From Fragilaria radians (lineage: Eukaryota > Bacillariophyta > Fragilariophyceae > Fragilariales > Fragilariaceae), in NCBI GenBank assembly GCA_900642245.1, contig CAAAJI010000024.1, positions 93,313 through 155,807 on the forward strand: DNA of 62,495 nucleotides, read 5' to 3'. Below are positions 22,071 through 33,640 of the stretch, piece after piece. Under the pieces are notes generated by a model, which worked only from the letters and a program-made list of their open reading frames with translations, made no database searches and was not told where the DNA came from. The position numbers and the translations under genes were made by a program. Position 1 is the stretch's first letter. The number at the start of each line of letters is the position of its first letter.

Positions 22071-23697
22071 GTGAGTGAACTATGAAATTTGCAAATGAAG
22101 ATCGAAAGGTAGAGGATAGACGCTCACTTGTCACCATAATTTTCTTTGATAGGGGTTAGGGGATTAAAGGATTCTAACAACAACTACTAGAATCACACAA
22201 CCTTCCCTAAACTCTTACTTCAGGTTTGACACAGTTCACCAGGAAACAGTTGACAACTTTCCAAATCTTATAAATTAGATACATTTCAAATTGTGTCTTA
22301 TGATAGACGTTGTTTTGATGAAAGGATGGCTGTGAATGCTGGAGGATTCGTATGTGATAGATATATTTCTTAGAGAGGTGACTATTTTGAGGCATTCAAA
22401 GTTTCCAATTTGGATGATAAAATTAAACAAGAACTGCTTGTTAAAAATGCATAAAGAGAGTCCAACTAGAGAGACATCAAAGAAAGGAGGATGCATCTTA
22501 GGTCTAGAAATCTTCTAGGATGCTACAACATAGAGGGCATGGACATAGGATAGGGTGAACTAGTACCAATGATTACTAGAGATATTGATTTGTAGATATC
22601 TGACTTCTTCCACAATAATTGGTGGGCTGATTTTCCATTTGAGGAGCATTCAGAGAAGAGAAAGGCACATGCACTTAAACCTTGTCTCCCCATTACCTTA
22701 TTTCCTAAAATGGACATTATGCTGTACAAAAGCATTTTCTGTCTTACTTTCACATGGACCTGAAACTAGAATAGACAACATTATCCTGACTCTCTCGGCG
22801 GCGGAGTCAGTCTTGATTACTTTGATCTACAATGAATATGTCGGAACAATCGTAAGTATGCGTCCACGAGAACAGGAACCATGGATTAAATTCTTGGAGT
22901 ATTGTTGATACAGGAATAATTTTGATGGAATCATTTGATGCATATTTCTAAATAGTGAACACAATTTTAAGGAAAGGTCAACCCTTACCGTATAAAAGAG
23001 GAAGCAACGAAAAAATGAACAACGTGCTACCTTTTGAGTTGCACCAAGCCTATTAAAGTGTAGATTTTGTGGACTAGGGAAGAGCTGGAAACTTATCCAT
23101 TTGAGTTTATAAAGAGCAATTTCAACTTCAGTGCATTTGCTACATAACCTTCAAGTAAAAAACCGGAAGATTTTGCGAGGCTTCTGAGGAATTAAAATGA
23201 ATGTTGAGGGACATCAAATTAGTGGAAAGTTGGAATAGCATGAACATACATAAGGACATTGTTAGTCTTCCGCGTGCCCATGAACGCCATAAGTTAATTT
23301 GAAAAGTATGACTTGACATATTGAGCTTATTGTATTGTCTCTTTGACAAAAGGCAGGTCGTTGAATGAAACCTCAACGTATTTTTTTCGGACACGCATTT
23401 TTCCAGCCTAAAATTTCAATGTAACGAATTGTTACTATTTTTTTCTTGTCGCACTGTACCTATGGTTTCGTTTTTAGTCGTTTCATGTTTATTTGTAGTA
23501 GTTACTTTCGTCATAACTCGTTCACACCAACAATTCCAGTTTGATTAGCATTTCGGCGACTTTTTAATTCTTAGTCCTTCGTGATTATCGAACATTTGAA
23601 TCCTTATCATCTCATAATCCATTACACCTGAGAAAATCAATAGCAAGCGTGTCCAGTGATTTGAGGAGGAGTGGAAATATAGTTTTGCGGTCATACA
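22071..23697. other. Spacer between divergent genes
   Basis: About 1.6 kb between the starts of the glycosyltransferase (minus) and the RING-CH/MYND gene (plus). It should carry both promoters near its ends. Overlapping ORFs on both strands around 22207..22908 look like chance frames; none resembles a known protein. Confidence 0.5.
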
Positions 23698-25753
23698 ATG
23701 CCAATTTACTTATGCAAACCAGGCAGTCATAGCCTTGAACCGTGGAGACATGGCATACCAGTCTATGCTCAGCCTTTCCCCCTAGGATCAATGACAAAGG
23801 CAGTTTCAGGATTGGACATCACGGAAGGGACAAGTGCATCTATAACTCTTTCTACAACCGATGGTGTCACTGGTACTCCTTCTACTACCGCTGCTGTAGA
23901 ATCGCAAAATGTGTTTTCAAATGCTGACACAACGACAACTACAGGGGAGAAATTAAACTCTGAGTCCTCTTCCTACCATCATCAACCTGTTCCTATACGA
24001 CGAATTCGTCACTCAGAAGTCATTCTGGTAGATGATGTCGTTTTCAAATTTTCCAACTATTGGTTGCGTCTTCGATGGCCTGGCTCTAGGGGTGGTTTTG
24101 CTGGATTTGTTTGTCTGTTGGCAAACGCCAACACGATCCTGCCTACACTTGAACGCGGAGGAAAGCTTGATACAGCATTGCAGCAACTAAAGGCATCTGA
24201 AGGTTGGTATTCGGAATTTTATGAGAATTTTGTTCATCCATACTTGAATGTAACCGTTCAATTTTTCCTCGTTTCTTCCAGGTGTTAGTCCTCCTAACGA
24301 ACTAATGAATTTAGAAGATGTCGACGATGCTGATGATCCAACTGGTGTTGGACCTAATAATCCACAACCACAACTGACATCTCAATCTCCGAACGAATAT
24401 CTCACTCCAGCGACTGGATACTATGCAGCAAACTCGAATGAAAATACATTGAGATGCTTAAGAACAGGCGTAGTCTTTCCATCCAGCTCGGCATTGACAC
24501 TTCTTGGAGGCTATGACGATGGACTAACTCCACCTGTCACTATTCCTCTTGAAGGACAAAATGTTTTTTGTCGCATTTGTCGTGAAGGACTACATGATGA
24601 TGACGAAAATGGCCTTACTGAAACTGGTGAAAATCCTTTACTCTCACCATGTGAATGCTCAGGTTCAATGGCATTTGTTCATTATCTGTGTGTGGAACAA
24701 TGGCGATGCAGATCACGTCATCCCGAAGCCAGAAATGGAACACATTGCGAAACTTGCTCCAAGCCTTATGCATTGCCACCTCCCTCATCTCGACCTGTTT
24801 CTCAAGTAGAAGAAGAATGGTTGGAAGCGATGCCACCTCATGTAATGGCAGCGTTACGTCAGCCACATTTTGGATGGCAAATTGGAGCAGCCCTGGTTCG
24901 GAGAAGATGGTTTCGTCCAATGGCACCAATTTTCATTTCACCTCTGGTTGCTCTTTATTGCCGAGCGCGACGTTTGTTGAAGAAACGTGGTGTGTCTAGG
25001 CGGAGATGGGCCTGTAGTCTATGTCGTCGTAGGGCGCGATGGAAATGTGTACGTTGTCTGCGATCCTACTATTGCTCCAGACAGTGCCAAAATGTTTCTT
25101 GGCATATTGTCCACAAGCATGTATGTTACAAACCATCCAGATTCTGGTGGTCTGTTGTCGTCTATGGTGCTATATTGCTCTTCATGATTCCTGGGATTCT
25201 CAGAGATCCTCTATACTATGATCTTGCATTTTCATTTATCCCTCCTTCGTTCTACATCATGGCTGTTCTTGGTGGAGGTGTTGCCACACTTGTCAAGAAG
25301 TTTAGTGGAGTTGACATGAGGGGTCGTATCTTGGAATCTGTGGTAGTAGTTTTAACAGTTTGGTTGGTTCTTATATCCTGGGGTCTAGTTGCGGGAATGT
25401 TTGGTCGACCTCAATCTTGCTTAGGCATGCTCCGTGCTTCACACAAGAGCAGCTATGTCATTCAATTTATGAATAGATTCGTTTTGGGAAATGCCAAAAC
25501 TTATTTTCTCTTGCTGGACCAATTGGCAATGCGGCATTTACGAGTAAAAAAATTTCTCTGTACTGCTCTTGATGGCGGCTGTTTCCCCCATCTCTCAAAG
25601 GTTTCTCCCGAGCTTTTGCTCTCTTCACCTGCTTGCGTGGGTGATGCACAACTAGTGTCTGCATTCTGGATTACAGCAGGGGCTACGCTTGCTATTAGCG
25701 CACTATTGAAAAAGCGACGACGAGGCGGCCATCAGCGCCTGCATCAAGATTGA
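23698..25753 (+). CDS. RING-CH (MARCH-type) plus MYND zinc-finger membrane protein, probable E3 ubiquitin ligase
   Basis: Two exons, 23698..24202 and 24282..25753; the 79-bp intron (GTTGGT donor, TTCCAG acceptor) restores a continuous frame of 658 aa (junction EG|VSPPNEL). The RINGv domain at about 263-330 has the C4HC3 pattern: CRIC, PCECSGS, VHYLCVEQW, CETC. A MYND finger follows at about 413-450: CSLC, CVRC, YYCSRQC, then HKHVC. After it come several hydrophobic segments (about 457-475, 485-505, 520-545 and one near the C-terminus), then a basic KKRRRGG tail. RING-CH proteins recruit E2 enzymes to ubiquitinate membrane proteins; MYND fingers bind proline-rich peptides. Ligase activity is inferred. 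The Thr/Ser-rich N-terminal third has no known domain. Confidence 0.85.
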
Positions 25754-25963
25754 GTCACGTTATCTTCAGTATACTCACTCATAAATCTACCGTAAGAAAA
25801 TCAAGAATGATTTCTGTCCTTTTCTGATGATATGCAATAGAATCCAAGTATTATCAGTAACATTTATTTAAATTCAATTTCTGATTTTACACGATATATG
25901 AGAAGACAGCTTTTACACGAAATTATGCTAAATAACAAGAATAAAATTATCCAGTGAGTGACT

Positions 25964-27170
25964 CTACGATTGTATTTCGTGCTCTGATCTTGGTAAGCCT
26001 TCATTCAAAGCGTCTTCAAAATTTGCCGCAGTAAGTTGTTCCGATTTGTGTGGCGATTGCTGTCGCAACGGAGTCCCCATACGTTCATCGATGGAATGTT
26101 TGACGGAATCAAAAGTTGATTTGGCAGCCTCCAGACCAAGCTTTGCAGCGTAATTGACTCCTCGATTTAAGCGTGCTGCGGCTTGAGAACTTGCAATGAC
26201 CGATAATTGAGACATGATCTTTGAAGAGGATTTTCGAAGTGTCTCAGCGGCAGCGTTTGTTTTACGAATATCCCGATTATCAAAGGTGGGGCAGTAAGAC
26301 AACAGACGCCCATTATTATCAGTTTCAAAGACGTCTACTATCGTCATGTGGACCAAGTCATCGACCTCAAGTCGACTCTCATTTTCTTCAATTTGAATAA
26401 AGTCGTTTCTCCACCTGGGATATTAACGTGAGAGAGAAACAGGGAGAGTTTAGAAATTCGAATAAAAAAGGATGGAATGCTGTCAGGAAAACGATTCCAA
26501 TTCCCATCGACCCTACTTACGTCCAGACAACCCGATGAGCCGCAGTAACACGATACCGTCCCCCTGCGATTCTCATAACCGTCAATCCTGGGGGATCAAT
26601 GATGTTCAAATGATCTCCTCCTGGCATTAGTGCTAGCCATCGAAGAAACAGCTGAGAAATTGCTGGCACACCCGCAGCAGCTTCAAGTTCGATCCCCTCA
26701 ATTCGTTCTACACCAAAAAGCTGCGAAGCAGTATGGGCTTGTGGAAGAACTACTTCGGCATCATCCGCAAAAACAACAAATGGAAGTGGTGTTGATTGTG
26801 CCAAAGTAACTGTATCACCGGCAGTATTGACACTTCCTTCAGCATCATATTCTTCATTCCATTCTGCCAGGGTAGTTGCACCTCTTGGGGGGCGCTCATG
26901 GATCGCTCTCTCAAATTCATCAGGATTGGATAGCAAATACAATAAAGCCAAATGCATTTCCCGAACGGTTCTAGATGCATCAGGATATATCCCTGGACTT
27001 GCTGTCATGATAGAAGACCCTGCCACATACGATTCGACGTAAGAATCTCCATCGAGCGTGTCAGCATCGACATCAACTGGCTCCGAGTAATCAAGACTTG
27101 ATTCGGCAACAGACGGGGGAGCTTTGTTTGCCGAACGTTGGAACTCATACGCTGGAGGGACGTGACTCAT
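25964..27170 (-). CDS. Conserved-looking hypothetical protein, possible SnoaL/NTF2-like domain
   Basis: Two exons, 26521..27170 and 25964..26414, separated by a 106-bp intron (GTAAGT donor, CCCAG acceptor). The junction reads VVWT|WRNDFIQIEE. Product about 366 aa from the ATG at 27170; an AG just upstream leaves room for a 5' UTR intron. Residues 1-65 are disordered. The region about 175-265 alternates strands and turns (GLTVMRIAGGRYRVTA, then VVWTW, then DDLVHMTIVDVFETDNNGRL), resembling the sheet of a SnoaL/NTF2-like fold, but this is judged by eye. A helical C-terminal part follows (AAAETLRKSSSKIMSQLSVI). It ends tail to tail with the RING-CH/MYND gene, 210 bp apart. Role unknown. Confidence 0.72.
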
Positions 27171-28519
27171 GTTGATTACTCTGTAACAGCACACGCGTAC
27201 GATGCTCTCAACTGTTGTTTACTCAGCCCTTGTCGAGGATGTGTTGAATGTAGGATGCAGGATTGAATTATTTTTTTATTTCAGGAGGTTGGAAACCGTT
27301 GAGTCGTTTAGATTTCAAGATACCTTTAGGTAGTTCTTTTATTCTCTGGTAAAGCCCAATTTTTGCTTGCCAAGACATGGCTATTTAAAGGAATCCTTTT
27401 GTCTTAAGGTTAGGCTGGCGATCGGAAAGGCGAGAAGAGTGGGAAGTGAACCCTCTTGTATGTGCACTTTCAAAAATAATCGTTCAACTGCCAAATTGAG
27501 TCCTTTTTCAATATCAAGTCATGTAGAAGGTAAAACCTTTGAAGGTCATGTAACAAGGCCATTATTGCACCAAGAAACATTTGTATCCATGGCAAAATTC
27601 CCTAGAGTATACCATCTAATTCAACATTCATACCTACTTTCAAAACTTGTATTTCGATTCAATCTTTGTTAAATCAAAATCGGATGGCAGAGATATCATT
27701 TCAGATCAGATGAATTTCAAAATCTGAGTTCACGGTATCTATTTCCAATTGGATTACAATGTAGAAATCAAAAAGCAATTTAATAATTGATCATATAAAA
27801 GAATCACGACGTAATTTAACTCTAGATTCCAAGAATTGAGTTACCATACAGATCAAATTCATAAGGAGCAAGCACAAGAGTACTTATAAATGGAATTTTA
27901 AAAGACGGGAAATTACTTTATAATGCAAGGAGAACGAAATACAATTAATAACTTTTACGGTACTCCATTATTTTGCTTACAATAGATATCAATTCTAACG
28001 TCCTATAAGGAAAAGTACAAAACACTCAATGATAGAGCAACACCACTTGTAACTTTGTATCAACGTTTTATAACAGTCTACCTTAAGGGGAATTTAATGG
28101 TAGAACGTTAGAGTAGTGAGGGGCAATGAATTAGAAAAAGGATTTCAGTTTTTCATCACAATAATAATGTTTTGTAGTGCATAATGATTTAGAGTTGTCT
28201 TTCAGTGGTTAATATTCTCAAAAATGTTTGTTGCTAATGATGCTAGCATCGGCGAAAGGTAATTGGTATTAGTTCTAGGAACTACACATTTTTTTTCGAG
28301 TTTAACTCCTTAGGGATTATTTTTGGTGCGCGGAGTTCGAAATGCATCTTTTTCCAGGTCTTTCTTCCGGTACTTTAAAATACAATTCGGGTCTTTGTTT
28401 GGCTGGATTCCCCAGTATACCTACTACCTACTACCAGTTTCTTTGAGGGAATTAAATGGCATTAAAGTTTTCAAGAATATTTTTCTCTCGTATGTTTATT
28501 TCAGGAAGTTTTGGATATC
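27171..28519. other. Spacer between divergent genes
   Basis: About 1.35 kb between two divergent hypothetical genes. No supportable ORF. An acceptor-like tttatttcag at about 28496..28505 directly precedes the coding start at 28520, so a 5' UTR intron or a short first exon may lie here. Confidence 0.45.
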
Positions 28520-29656
28520 ATGACAACCAAAAGTCGATCTGACGAAAGGCAGCGATCCTTTCCTATAGCTATTCAAAGGGTTGGTGGGAGTGTAGGAGAT
28601 GAAAGACAAATTGATATTGGAGATAACAGCGATGATGAGGATTGTAATGCATTACAGGATCAGATAAAATCGATGTCCTTAGGATATGTTGGTTCCGTTC
28701 CAACAAGGCAGCCTGGAATAAGAAGGAAAAATGTTCAAACCACACTTCCTTCCTCTTTACCGCCTTCTGCGCCACTTTTAGTAAGTAAAGGATCCAATAT
28801 AAATGAAAGGTACGTGGCAGAGATACTTGATTGAATTTATTTGTGAACATGTGTCACAGTGGTGTTCCCTGGGCGTATACGTTCCCTTTATTGATACATC
28901 CTCTCCGTACAGTGAGATTATAATGTCGTAGTCTTGAATTGTAGCTCATGTTTCAAATTATCACGATTTTCTCATTTCTCTTTGTTGTAAAGTCACGAAC
29001 CACCTCCTATGACCCTACCTGAAAACATGGAATCGTATACAGCTCTTACTTACGGCTCACTTAGAGAATCTCACATGGAAGGAAAATTTCTTGACGGCCC
29101 CTCTAGCTACCGAGATCGTTCTGGTCAGATCCATGAATTGCGGCACAATCAACGAGTCAATTTTGATGCTTCTGCCACGAGCTATAATTTAGCAACCCTT
29201 TTGCCCCCTCAGAACACCATGTCACTTCATCCAAATGCACCTATGGAAAAGTTTTCCCTGGGAGATCGGATACTAGCGGGAACATCTGCAGCAAAAAAAT
29301 CTCCGACCACGTCAACACTAGCCAATATGATGAAAGATGCTCCGGCTGCTACCACATTTCAATCAAGTGTTGCATCGTTTCCAGCTCAGCCTGGTGTGAA
29401 CGATCGTTACGACCCTAATGATGAATCTAGTGGTGCTTTATCCACGTCACTGACTGCCTTGGAAATTTTACAAGGTGTAAAACATTACCCTGATTTGTTA
29501 CGTGATTTCAATAAACCATGCAGTGCGCCCGTCAACCTCATGCCATCTGACTTGCACCACTTGCCTGCACCACCACCAGTTCTTCCACCATATGTAATAC
29601 ATGATGGGGATGACGAGGATCATCATCAAGATATGTTCGAATTGGACTTTGAATAA
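28520..29656 (+). CDS. Hypothetical disordered protein with acidic C-terminus
   Basis: Exons 28520..28809 and 28993..29656; the 183-bp intron (GTACGT donor, GTAAAG acceptor) keeps the frame (NE|SHEPPPMTLP). Product about 317 aa. Low sequence complexity, rich in Ser, Pro, Thr and Asp, with no predicted membrane segment. Notable patches: IGDNSDDEDCNALQDQIKSM, then FSLGDRILAGTSAAKK, then a Pro-rich PAPPPVLPPYV followed by a His/Asp-rich acidic end that finishes MFELDFE. An acidic, aromatic end like this can act as a protein-binding or activation segment, but that is speculation. An acceptor-like sequence just before the ATG means the start may be incomplete. It converges with the kinase gene (292 bp). 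Confidence 0.68.
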
Positions 29657-29948
29657 ATTAACGACTTTTTTACTTCGAGGAATCGAATTTTTCCACTTAC
29701 ACTCTCGATGAAGTGTTGCATCATGGTTAGGGAACGTGAGATTTCCTGCTTATTTCAACACTTTTTTTGAATAAACTTCCATTGTATGGATAGGAAGTAG
29801 ATATTTTTGAGGTTGTTTTGATACTGACCTATATCCGTCAAGACTCCAAAATTGGAAGCAATTCATTACAACGACTAGACAATTGTCTAAATTACTTCAT
29901 TACGTTACTCCGTTCTTATGAATCTGATAACTTTATAAGGATTAAATT

Positions 29949-31598
29949 TTAAAATGAGTGAGCCGTTTGCATTTCTGGCTCAGGTAACACTTGCAATTCG
30001 TGAGGTCTGGAGCTCAGAGGTGATGGGATTGGTACCTTGGATTTTAGTCTACTTGTATCCACAATTCCTTCTAATACAGAAACGTCGCTTGCGTTCTCTA
30101 ATGCCTGCCTTGCAGCAACGTCTGCAGACGCACTCTCTGCAGCTTTTGACATCAATGATGCCACGTCGATTGGGGTGGAATTTCTAATTGTAGCATCTGC
30201 AATCAACTTCTGTTGAGCAAATTCGTGTGCAGTTCGAAGGGCAATTAATTTAGTTTCAAAAGCTCTCGACAGCTTTTCGATATCAGAATGAAATTGTTTG
30301 TCGTTTGCAATCGAAGGATCCACTTCAAGTAGTATGGGCGCACGATAGAGCTCTGAATCAGGAGGAAAATAACCGTTGATGGCAACGGCTACTGAGTCGC
30401 CCTCTTTTGTGGAGCTAGCAGCGTTGAGGGTACCAAACGCATCTCCGGTATCAATACTTGACGGTGTTATTAATAAACTGTTTTCATTAGCTTCCTCTTG
30501 TTGATCAGTAACCTTTTTCATTTGTTGCACAAGCCTCTGCAATGCTGGAAGTCCTGCCGTTTTATTCATATTTTTTGCGCACCGTTCGTATTTCGCTTTC
30601 GCTGATAATCGAGATAAAGAACCGTCGTCCTCGTTTATAGATCGTAGCATAATCACTTCTTGCTTGACAAAAGGATGCGATGATAACAGTGCTGAGTCAT
30701 GACGTTGGTTAGGATCTTTCTGACAACAGCACTTGACAAAGTCCAGCATCTCAGGTGACCAGTTGTCTGGATCTGCTAGCGTGGGTGCCGGTTTGTTAGG
30801 AATGACAAAAATGGCTCGTAAAGGATTGAGATTTGAGTGAGGAGGTGCACCTTCGGCCATTTCGATTACTGTAATACCTAGCGACCAGACGTCGGCTCGT
30901 CCATCATAATGAGATTCTCGTATTACTTCTGGTGCCATCCAAAAGGGCGAACCTACTACGGTCTTACGTTTGTTGATTGTATTTGTCAATTCAGCCGAAA
31001 CTCCAAAATCTGCTAGCTTCACACGTGCATCATCTGTCAAGAGTACATTTCCACACTTGATATCGCGATGGCAAACATTCGCAACTCCATGTAAGTACTG
31101 AAGACCCAAAACAATAGAAGCTGCAACAGCACGAATTGTGTCCTCTTCAAGACAACCGTGCTCCAGCTCTAATAGATCCGACATACTACCCCCTTCACAA
31201 TATTCCATTACTATCCACATTTCAGATGGCTTATTTGGAATACTTTTGATAAAGCATTCAAAGTATCCGACAACATATGGGGAGTCGCATCTAGAGAGTA
31301 TCTCAATTTCGCTCTTAATTTTGTCGAACTCATCATCATTAGTAGGGATAATCTTCACCGCAACTTCGGCCTTCGAAGATTTATGCTCAGCTTTGTACAC
31401 TGCGCCGAAAGAACCTTTTCCTAAAATATTGAGAATTGTTAGATCGGACGACCGATCTTGAGTCTGTAATTTTTCAAAGGGAGGTGAACGCTTGTGTAAG
31501 TAATCATCTTTCTGTTCTTTCTTCTCATCAAGCCATGTTTGTCGACGATAATATGGATATCCACTAAGCATAGGCGCTCTCAGGTCGATGGGAGGCAT
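29949..31598 (-). CDS. STE20-family serine/threonine protein kinase (MST/Hippo-like, GCK-II type)
   Basis: 549 aa, single exon, ATG at 31598. Full kinase domain at about 54-311: glycine loop GKGSFGAVY (60-68), catalytic Lys K82 in VAVK, catalytic loop CHRDIKCGN (D179), DFG at 197-199, activation segment with TVVGSPFWMAPE (the GTPFWMAPE-type signature of STE20 kinases), then DVWSLGITVIEMAEG. The closest resemblance by eye is to MST1/2-type kinases that head the Hippo pathway. The C-terminal 240 residues contain a predicted helical segment (DIEKLSRAFETKLIALRTAH) where MST kinases would carry a dimerising SARAH domain; homology there is not shown. Substrates unknown. Confidence 0.9.
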   Translation of the reverse strand: MPPIDLRAPMLSGYPYYRRQTWLDEKKEQKDDYLHKRSPPFEKLQTQDRSSDLTILNILGKGSFGAVYKAEHKSSKAEVAVKIIPTNDDEFDKIKSEIEILSRCDSPYVVGYFECFIKSIPNKPSEMWIVMEYCEGGSMSDLLELEHGCLEEDTIRAVAASIVLGLQYLHGVANVCHRDIKCGNVLLTDDARVKLADFGVSAELTNTINKRKTVVGSPFWMAPEVIRESHYDGRADVWSLGITVIEMAEGAPPHSNLNPLRAIFVIPNKPAPTLADPDNWSPEMLDFVKCCCQKDPNQRHDSALLSSHPFVKQEVIMLRSINEDDGSLSRLSAKAKYERCAKNMNKTAGLPALQRLVQQMKKVTDQQEEANENSLLITPSSIDTGDAFGTLNAASSTKEGDSVAVAINGYFPPDSELYRAPILLEVDPSIANDKQFHSDIEKLSRAFETKLIALRTAHEFAQQKLIADATIRNSTPIDVASLMSKAAESASADVAARQALENASDVSVLEGIVDTSRLKSKVPIPSPLSSRPHELQVLPEPEMQTAHSF

Positions 31599-32577
31599 TC
31601 TCTCTAAGTTTGAAATTATTGAAAAAAATCACGAATTTTTACTCATGATTTGGCATCGCGTGCTTCCGTTGCTGGGTCCACGTTTTGTCTGTTAAGTTTT
31701 GAAAGCAACTTAGGGAACTTTCTCGAAGGAATTTGTCAAGATTCGATTTACACATGATAGAATACGAGGCGGGACTCCCTCGTGACTGGGAATGTTATGC
31801 CTCGATTGCAAATAAGTCTTCGATAAATCCTGACCTCTTGATCATTTCCCTAATCTATTGACGAATACAGAAGTTGCCGTTGCTGTGTCTTGCAACTAAG
31901 ATCAGGCAAATCGATTAACTTACCGATGACTGTGAACTCCCATTCATATGCTCTCGTCGTAATTGTATTTTGAATTTTTTCAGAGGACTGCGGTATCGTC
32001 GAGGGATTTTTCCTTGAATGTACAGATTTTACGACCTGAATTCCTTTTGAGCATGCATTACCTTATGGTGCGTTGTGCTAGTATCCCAAAATTGTTAACC
32101 TTAACGGAATATCATACTGTTTTGAACTAAAATGTAGTTACTCATTCTCGATAATTTCAACAACGATTTGATACTTTAGAACGTCAGATTAAATGAAATA
32201 CTTCCAAGCTTTAGATGTTGCATGATTCACAGACAAACAGTGATTCTACATTACGTGTCTATTTGTTTTATTACCATATCAAAGATATTGTAATAAAGTT
32301 CAAAAATAGGAGAAGTCTTTAAATTCATTCTGGATAATCTCCGTAACTTGAGAGCAAAAATGATACAATGATAGCATCAACATATTTTTCAAGATCATAC
32401 ATGTTGAAGATAAACTATGAATCGACAAAGTTTTGCCAGAAATATCACCTTGATCAGAAGTTACAAGTACTCCAGCAAATGAAATTTCAGTTTCAGTTTC
32501 GTGCGCTAGTCATCACAATCATTGTTTAAAATGGCGCAAGCTGATGATGCATGCTGATTTTTTATAGAGGTTCCTTG
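31599..32577. other. Spacer upstream of the kinase gene
   Basis: About 1 kb, AT-rich. No gene seen. The left end should contain the kinase promoter; nothing specific was identified. Confidence 0.5.
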
Positions 32578-32850
32578 ACTTTGTATTCCTTGCTAGTCAA
32601 CATATCAGTCAGTTTGCTACACCAAATACGATCCCTGAATGCAGATATCATCCCCACTTTTTCAGTAACAACAGAATGGACTGGAAAATGTTTGGGAATT
32701 GCAGAATATATAAAGCTTTAGTTCAGTGGAATGATATAAACAAGGATAGTTCAGTGGAATGATATAAACAAGTCTAAGTTATGGGTTAACCTCTTTGTAC
32801 TTAGCATCAGTGATCGCATCCCAATAATACCTTTAAGACCAACAATTCTC
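32578..32850. repeat. Direct repeat copy A (about 270 bp)
   Basis: Strongly similar, with small indels, to 33376..33640; both share the blocks from ACTTTGTATTC through AGTCAGTTTGCTA, GGAAAATGTTTGGGAATT and TTCAGTGGAATGATATAAAC to GACCAA. The two copies lie about 800 bp apart in the same orientation. No clean LTR ends or coding frame were identified, so the class of element is open. The nearby sequence (about 32880-32950) resembles the copia relic at about 47410-47480. Confidence 0.75.
32719..32772 (+). repeat. Tandem duplication of 28 bp
   Basis: Two consecutive copies of a 28-bp unit starting TAGTTCAGTGGAATGATATA, present only in copy A of the larger direct repeat; copy B has a single unit. 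This points to slippage after the two large copies separated. Confidence 0.85.
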
Positions 32851-33375
32851 TGCGGAGATTGAAAGTAGAAACATTATGTTCTATTTTAAGAAAATTATGA
32901 AAGACTACTCTTGTAAATTAATCATACAAGAGCGAAGTCTTGATTGACTAATTTTTCATTATTATAGTATTCCTTTAGATCATCCTATTATCTTGGATGA
33001 ATTATTATTTCCAGAGTATTCTGGTTTGTCAAAATTTCTTTTGACTTATTTTATTTTGAATGAAATATTCACGTCATGTTACACTCCATGAAACACATGT
33101 GATTTATTATCACCAAAATTTTAGAGATCTTTGATTAGCATCATCTAAAAGTTGTAAACGAAAAAACAACACTCATTATTCTTTTCAGTTGTTGTTGTTT
33201 TGGATTTGCCAATATGGGTGATATCTTCATAATCTATATATGCATCTACTCGCAACAATGGACATCTCCGAATGTTGGTACAAAATAACATCTTCTTGAA
33301 TTAATGGTTTTCTAGTTTAATTCGCTGTGTTTTATTATAATTATAAAGTGATATCTTCTAGTATTCGTAATGTAG

Positions 33376-33640
33376 AACTGACTTTGTATTCTTCACTAGT
33401 CAAAAATCAGTCAGTTTGCTATACCAAATACGATCCCGATTAAATCTTTATGCAGATATCGTCCCCATTTTTCCAGAAACAACAGAATGACCTGGAAAAT
33501 GTTTGGGAATTACAGATTATATAAGGCTTTAGTTCAGTGGAATGATATAAACAAGTCTAAGTTATGGGTTGACCTCTTTGTACTTAGCGTCAGTGATCGT
33601 ATCCCAATAATGCCTTAAAGACCAATACGAAAGGCCTGTC
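33376..33640. repeat. Direct repeat copy B (about 265 bp)
   Basis: Second copy of the repeat at 32578..32850, same orientation, differing by scattered substitutions, a small insertion near GATCCCGATTAAATC and lack of the 28-bp duplication. It lies directly left of the old copia relic, so it could be part of that element or a separate repeat family. Confidence 0.75.

Noticed and set aside
22207..22908. Overlapping ORFs on both strands between the glycosyltransferase and RING-CH genes
   Set aside because: Short, mutually overlapping, without recognisable motifs or intron signals.
27367..27672. 101-codon plus ORF
   Set aside because: No family match, odd composition and no splice partners; probably chance.
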